Source: Candidatus Dormiibacterota bacterium
GTDB taxonomy: Bacteria > Chloroflexota > Dormibacteria > Aeolococcales > Bog-877
Direction: 5' to 3'
Length of the DNA stretch: 6,454 nucleotides
Assembly: GCA_030038765.1 (NCBI GenBank)
Contig: JASHRA010000160.1
Location: 1 to 6,454, forward strand
Part shown: positions 5,531 through 6,454 of the stretch, in pieces
Layout of the letters: every line of letters begins with the position of its first letter
Position numbering within the stretch: position 1 is the stretch's first letter
Translations under genes and position numbers: made by a program
Notes under the pieces: generated by a model
Told to the model about the DNA's origin: nothing
What the model saw: only the letters and a program-made list of their open reading frames with translations
The model's database searches: none

Positions 5531-5804
5531 GCCGGTCCACTATCGGGGTCAGGGCCGTCCGCCGTGCCTCCGCACCGGCGCCGATATGGACCCCCGGCCG
5601 GCGCTCCCTCTCCCATATGGTTGTTCCGTGGGCAGCGCGACCATCCCCGCCGAGGATCCGCCTGCCCGGGTCGAAGGACGGCCCGCTGAGGTCCCACCGC
5701 TCTGCTCCTCGACCCCGGGAACAAGTGCCTGAGGACGGTGAGCGCTGGGACCCCGCCTCGGTGATCCATCGGGCGCTGGCCCACCTGGATCCGGGCGGCC
5801 GGGA
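5531..5804. promoter_or_regulatory. Divergent intergenic control region
   Basis: The region lies between the leftward aminotransferase and the rightward AraC gene. It holds the only AT-containing islands nearby: ATATGG at 5584-5589 and again at 5615-5620, exactly 31 bases apart (about three helical turns), the second being part of the perfect palindrome CCATATGG (5613-5620). Such phased repeats could be regulator half-sites, possibly for the adjacent AraC protein. I see no clear -35/-10 pair for the AraC gene. Confidence 0.35.
5539..5544 (-). promoter_or_regulatory. Candidate -10 box of the aminotransferase gene
   Basis: GATAGT on the minus strand ends 8 bases before the ATG at 5530. With normal -10 to start spacing, transcription would begin at or within about 2 bases of the ATG, i.e. 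a leaderless mRNA, which agrees with the missing Shine-Dalgarno. No good -35 box is present at 17-18 bases. Confidence 0.3.
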
Positions 5805-5808
5805 GTGA
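5617..5808 (+). CDS. Doubtful short ORF overlapping the AraC start
   Basis: A 63-codon frame from ATG 5617 (or 27 codons from GTG 5725) whose TGA overlaps the AraC GTG as GTGA, the arrangement expected for a translationally coupled leader. The first half is Pro/Arg/Ser-rich with poor codon bias; the last 27 codons (GERWDPASVIHRALAHLD) have strong G/C third positions and could form a helix. There is no Shine-Dalgarno before either start and no recognisable family. It may be a leader peptide, a gene remnant or chance. Confidence 0.2.
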   Translation: MVVPWAARPSPPRIRLPGSKDGPLRSHRSAPRPREQVPEDGERWDPASVIHRALAHLDPGGRE

Positions 5809-6251
5809 GCCGCGCCACCGAGGCATTCAATCGCCGCCTGCTGCGCGCTCGGGATGCCATGGACCGCGCCTACGCCCGGCCCTTGGACACGGCGGCGCTG
5901 GCGCGGGTCGCGTGCCTCTCCGAGGCGTACTTCATCCGCAGCTTCCGCGGCACCTTCGGCGAGACGCCGCACCGCTACCTGCAGAGGCGACGGGTCGAGC
6001 GCTCCATGTTCCTGCTTCGTGAGACCGACGCCCCCATCACCGAGATCTGCGCCGCGGTCGGGTTCACCAGCCTCGGCACCTTCAGCCGCACCTTCCGCGC
6101 GGTGATGGGCGAGACTCCTTCCCAATACCGCTCCGGGCACGGGCCCGTCATCGCTCCCGGCTGCGTCGTCATGGCGGCGATGCGACCGGCCGAGGCGAGC
6201 GGGCCCGGATCAGGCAGTTTCGGAGAAGCGGCCCCACCGGGCCGGGCCTAG
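5805..6251 (+). CDS. Short AraC-type transcriptional regulator
   Basis: A 148-residue DNA-binding protein made essentially of the AraC/XylS double helix-turn-helix domain. The first HTH is around LDTAALARVACLSEAYF (27-43) and the second around APITEICAAVGFTSLGTF (76-93). The family signature runs through GFTSLGTFSRTFRAVMGETP (86-105) with a final QYR (107-109). There is no N-terminal sensor domain, as in MarA/SoxS-size members, so control may come from its own amount rather than a bound ligand. The Gly/Pro-rich tail (110-148) contains CVVMAAMRP and SFGEA. GTG 5805 is chosen because residues 5-25 form the helix that normally precedes this domain; ATG 5858 would cut it. The ribosome binding site is weak. 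The VOC gene lies 51 bases downstream and is its likely target. Confidence 0.88.
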   Translation: MSRATEAFNRRLLRARDAMDRAYARPLDTAALARVACLSEAYFIRSFRGTFGETPHRYLQRRRVERSMFLLRETDAPITEICAAVGFTSLGTFSRTFRAVMGETPSQYRSGHGPVIAPGCVVMAAMRPAEASGPGSGSFGEAAPPGRA

Positions 6252-6254
6252 ATT
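6215..6254 (+). promoter_or_regulatory. Candidate promoter and operator of the VOC gene
   Basis: TAGATT (6249-6254) is a plausible -10 box; its TAG is also the stop codon of the AraC gene. The expected -35 position carries AAGCGG (6226-6231), a poor match, as in promoters that need an activator. The adjacent CAGTTTCGGAGAAGCG (6215-6230) is a reasonable place for the upstream AraC protein to bind; this is inference from position. If right, the VOC gene has its own regulated start inside the 3' end of the regulator gene. Confidence 0.3.
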
Positions 6255-6302
6255 GGGATCGCCGCGACCGCAATCGGGGAGACCGTGGAGGAGGGTTGTC
6301 CG

Positions 6303-6454
6303 ATGATCACCAAGGTTGGCGTCACCTCGGTCAAGGTGCTGGACCAGGAAGAGGCGCTCGACTTCTACGTCAACAAGCTGGGGCTGGAGGTCGCCCAGGA
6401 CTTCCAGCGCGGGGCCTTCCGATGGCTCACGGTGCGCGTGCCCGCGGACCCCGG
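6303..6454 (+). CDS. VOC/glyoxalase-fold protein, N-terminal part
   Basis: The first 50 codons of a vicinal-oxygen-chelate family protein, cut by the window edge. It begins MITKVGVTSVKVLDQEEAL and continues with DFYVNKLGLEV and FRWLTVRVP, the classic opening beta-alpha-beta module of the glyoxalase/bleomycin resistance/dioxygenase superfamily. The position that carries a metal-binding His in glyoxalase I-like members (after the LG/VG near residue 6) is a valine here, so this may not be a canonical glyoxalase I. The ATG is fixed by GGAGGAGGG (6287-6295), 7 bases upstream, the strongest ribosome binding site in the window. It sits 51 bases after the AraC regulator, a common regulator-target pairing. 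Its substrate cannot be told. Confidence 0.87.
   Translation, partial: MITKVGVTSVKVLDQEEALDFYVNKLGLEVAQDFQRGAFRWLTVRVPADP

Noticed and set aside
4421..5689. A 422-codon + frame opposite the aminotransferase
   Set aside because: Its product is a His/Gln/Pro/Gly-rich shadow, while the opposite strand encodes a full PLP enzyme with all key motifs.
3705..6140. An 811-codon open frame on the minus strand
   Set aside because: It crosses genes on both strands (DinB, aminotransferase in another frame, AraC), is Gly/Pro/Arg/Ala-rich with no domain, and is the expected by-product of GC-rich codon bias.
1..6454. Search by eye for tRNA, CRISPR repeats, insertion-sequence ends, toxin-antitoxin or defence genes
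   Set aside because: No cloverleaf, no spaced direct-repeat array, no transposase or defence motif was seen on either strand.

Overview
The window is very GC-rich DNA with strong G/C preference at third codon positions, short intergenic gaps and GTG starts beside ATG starts. This fits a high-GC soil-type bacterium, either an actinobacterium or a Dormibacterota/Chloroflexota-like lineage; sequence alone does not settle which. I see no rRNA, tRNA, CRISPR array, insertion sequence, attachment site or phage gene. It reads as an ordinary chromosomal housekeeping and accessory stretch.

Layout. Positions 1-497 hold no convincing full gene: possibly the first codons of a leftward gene running off the edge (1-99), then a region rich in inverted repeats and a candidate promoter. 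A 536-residue polytopic membrane protein (GT39/PMT-like glycosyltransferase type) follows on the + strand (498-2108). It ends 6 bases from a converging two-gene minus-strand operon: a cupin gene (3037 down to 2615) overlapping a NUDIX hydrolase gene (2618 down to 2115) by 4 bases. Divergent from the cupin is a DinB/DUF664 gene (3242-3832), followed after 6 bases by a small membrane-protein ORF (3839-4069). That ORF converges on, and overlaps by 123 bases, a second small membrane-protein ORF on the minus strand (4315 down to 3947). The latter lies 39 bases downstream of a class V, PLP-dependent aminotransferase-fold gene (5530 down to 4355). After a 274-base divergent intergenic region come a short AraC-type regulator (5805-6251) and the start of a VOC/glyoxalase-fold gene (6303 to the window end), an arrangement typical of a regulator next to its target.

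How the genes work together. Only three links are supported by layout: cupin-NUDIX (translational coupling), aminotransferase-small membrane protein (same strand, short gap) and AraC-VOC (regulator and probable target). The rest are unrelated neighbours. The least ordinary signals are a promoter-like element shared, with 18 of 22 positions identical, by the DinB gene and the minus-strand membrane ORF; the antisense overlap of the two small membrane ORFs; a possible overlapping upstream ORF before the glycosyltransferase; and -10-like boxes lying so close to start codons that leaderless or near-leaderless mRNAs are suggested. I did not find a clearly new multi-gene system here.
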